Source: Clostridiales bacterium (GTDB lineage Bacteria > Bacillota > Clostridia > Saccharofermentanales > Saccharofermentanaceae). From it: 6,386 bases of DNA. Location: contig JAGAFH010000178.1 in NCBI GenBank assembly GCA_017612755.1, positions 1 to 6,386 of the forward strand, read 5' to 3'. The stretch's first letter is position 1. The number at the start of each line of letters is the position of its first letter. Shown here in pieces: positions 6,266-6,386 of this stretch. The notes below the pieces were generated by a model, which saw nothing but the letters and a program-made list of their open reading frames with translations, made no database searches and was not told the origin of the DNA. Made by a program: the position numbers and the translations under genes.

Positions 6266-6290
6266 AAAAAAAGGAGCCTTCTTAAGCTCC
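6266..6290 (-). terminator. Intrinsic terminator of the mccB leader
   Basis: On the minus strand GGAGCTT (6290-6284) pairs with AGGCTCC (6279-6273), seven pairs with one G-T wobble and an AAGA loop, followed by seven T residues (6272-6266). It ends 28 nt before the chosen mccB ATG, so it must act within the leader of the operon rather than at the end of an upstream gene. Its first three bases also belong to the competing antiterminator stem. Confidence 0.75.
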
Positions 6291-6358
6291 GGGGGTCATA
6301 TGTTGAAGATCAGCTTCAACATCGGATCAGGTCGGGACATAAGGAAGCCCCGGATCCG
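6288..6358 (-). promoter_or_regulatory. mccB leader antiterminator and competing hairpin, paralogous to the metQ leader
   Basis: Local hairpin: CGGATC-CGGG (6358-6349) pairs with CCCG (6336-6333) and, after an ACCT bulge, GATCCG (6328-6323), ten pairs in all. Alternative antiterminator: TCCGGGG (6354-6348) pairs with CCCCGGA (6294-6288), seven pairs that take GGA away from the terminator stem. The two folds share the bases 6354-6349, so only one can form. The order of elements is the same as in the leader before metQ. The upstream end and promoter lie at or beyond the window edge. Confidence 0.6.
6300..6322 (-). other. Hairpin holding the leader-frame stop codon (mccB leader)
   Basis: ATGTTGAAG (6322-6314) pairs perfectly with CTTCAACAT (6308-6300), nine base pairs around a CTGAT loop. 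It sits between the local hairpin and the antiterminator 3' arm, the same place as the hairpin in the metQ leader, and shares CGATGTTGAA with it. Confidence 0.65.
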
Positions 6359-6381
6359 CCGGCCGCCCGTTCGATAAACAT
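6316..6381 (-). CDS. Possible leader peptide upstream of mccB, start uncertain (about 21 aa)
   Basis: A short frame can start at ATG 6381 and end Leu-Cys-Pro-Asp-Leu-Ile-Arg-Cys-stop, with Cys at positions 15 and 21. No ribosome site can be assessed because only five bases remain upstream, and the frame is still open at the window edge, so the true start may be outside. Support comes from the parallel with the metQ leader: both frames end Arg-Cys-TGA at the same point of a conserved hairpin. The middle is Gly/Ala-rich and not otherwise notable. Could be untranslated structured RNA instead. Confidence 0.35.
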   Translation of the reverse strand: MFIERAAGGSGASLCPDLIRC

Positions 6382-6386
6382 AGGAC

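Noticed and set aside
1..6386. CRISPR arrays, insertion sequences, tRNA or rRNA genes
   Set aside because: No repeat-spacer pattern, transposase, terminal inverted repeats or tRNA/rRNA-like segments were seen; the window is almost fully accounted for by the genes and two leaders.

Overview
The window reads as a compact sulfur amino acid locus from a Gram-positive anaerobe. Every convincing gene is on the minus strand, so transcription runs from high to low coordinates. AGGAG-type ribosome sites, a lipoprotein methionine-binding protein, MccA/MccB-type reverse transsulfuration enzymes and a butanol-dehydrogenase-like iron alcohol dehydrogenase suggest Bacillota, class Clostridia, perhaps Lachnospiraceae. 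The assignment is inferred from protein style and moderate G+C, not from a marker gene.

Unit 1 (about 6386 to 2506) starts with a partly visible leader (6266-6381) that ends in an intrinsic terminator. It is followed by mccB (cystathionine gamma-lyase type), mccA (O-acetylserine-dependent cystathionine beta-synthase), metN (ABC ATPase with C-terminal NIL domain) and metI (permease). The genes are 10 nt apart, abutting, and overlapping by 4 nt, so this is almost certainly one operon. Unit 2 starts at a predicted promoter at 2446-2475 and has a leader of about 230 nt with its own terminator (2207-2235). It then carries metQ, an iron-dependent alcohol dehydrogenase and the first 47 codons of a carboxymuconolactone decarboxylase/AhpD-like protein that runs off the left edge.

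Together the genes can import methionine (MetNIQ) and, after conversion to homocysteine by enzymes not encoded here, pass its sulfur to cysteine through cystathionine (MccA then MccB). Why an alcohol dehydrogenase and an AhpD-like protein sit behind metQ is not clear from the sequence.

The most interesting part is the pair of leaders. I saw no S-box (SAM-I) or T-box signature in either, although these are the usual regulators of such genes in this group. Instead both leaders have the same three-part fold: a local hairpin, a competing long-range antiterminator stem, and an intrinsic terminator. Both also carry a short reading frame ending Arg-Cys-stop inside a hairpin that starts with the shared sequence CGATGTTGAA. 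The metQ leader frame has a good ribosome site and encodes 41 residues, ten of them Met or Cys, clustered just before the antiterminator arm. I propose a methionine/cysteine-sensing transcription attenuator, or less likely a riboswitch class I do not recognise, used twice in one locus. This rests on hand-paired sequence only.
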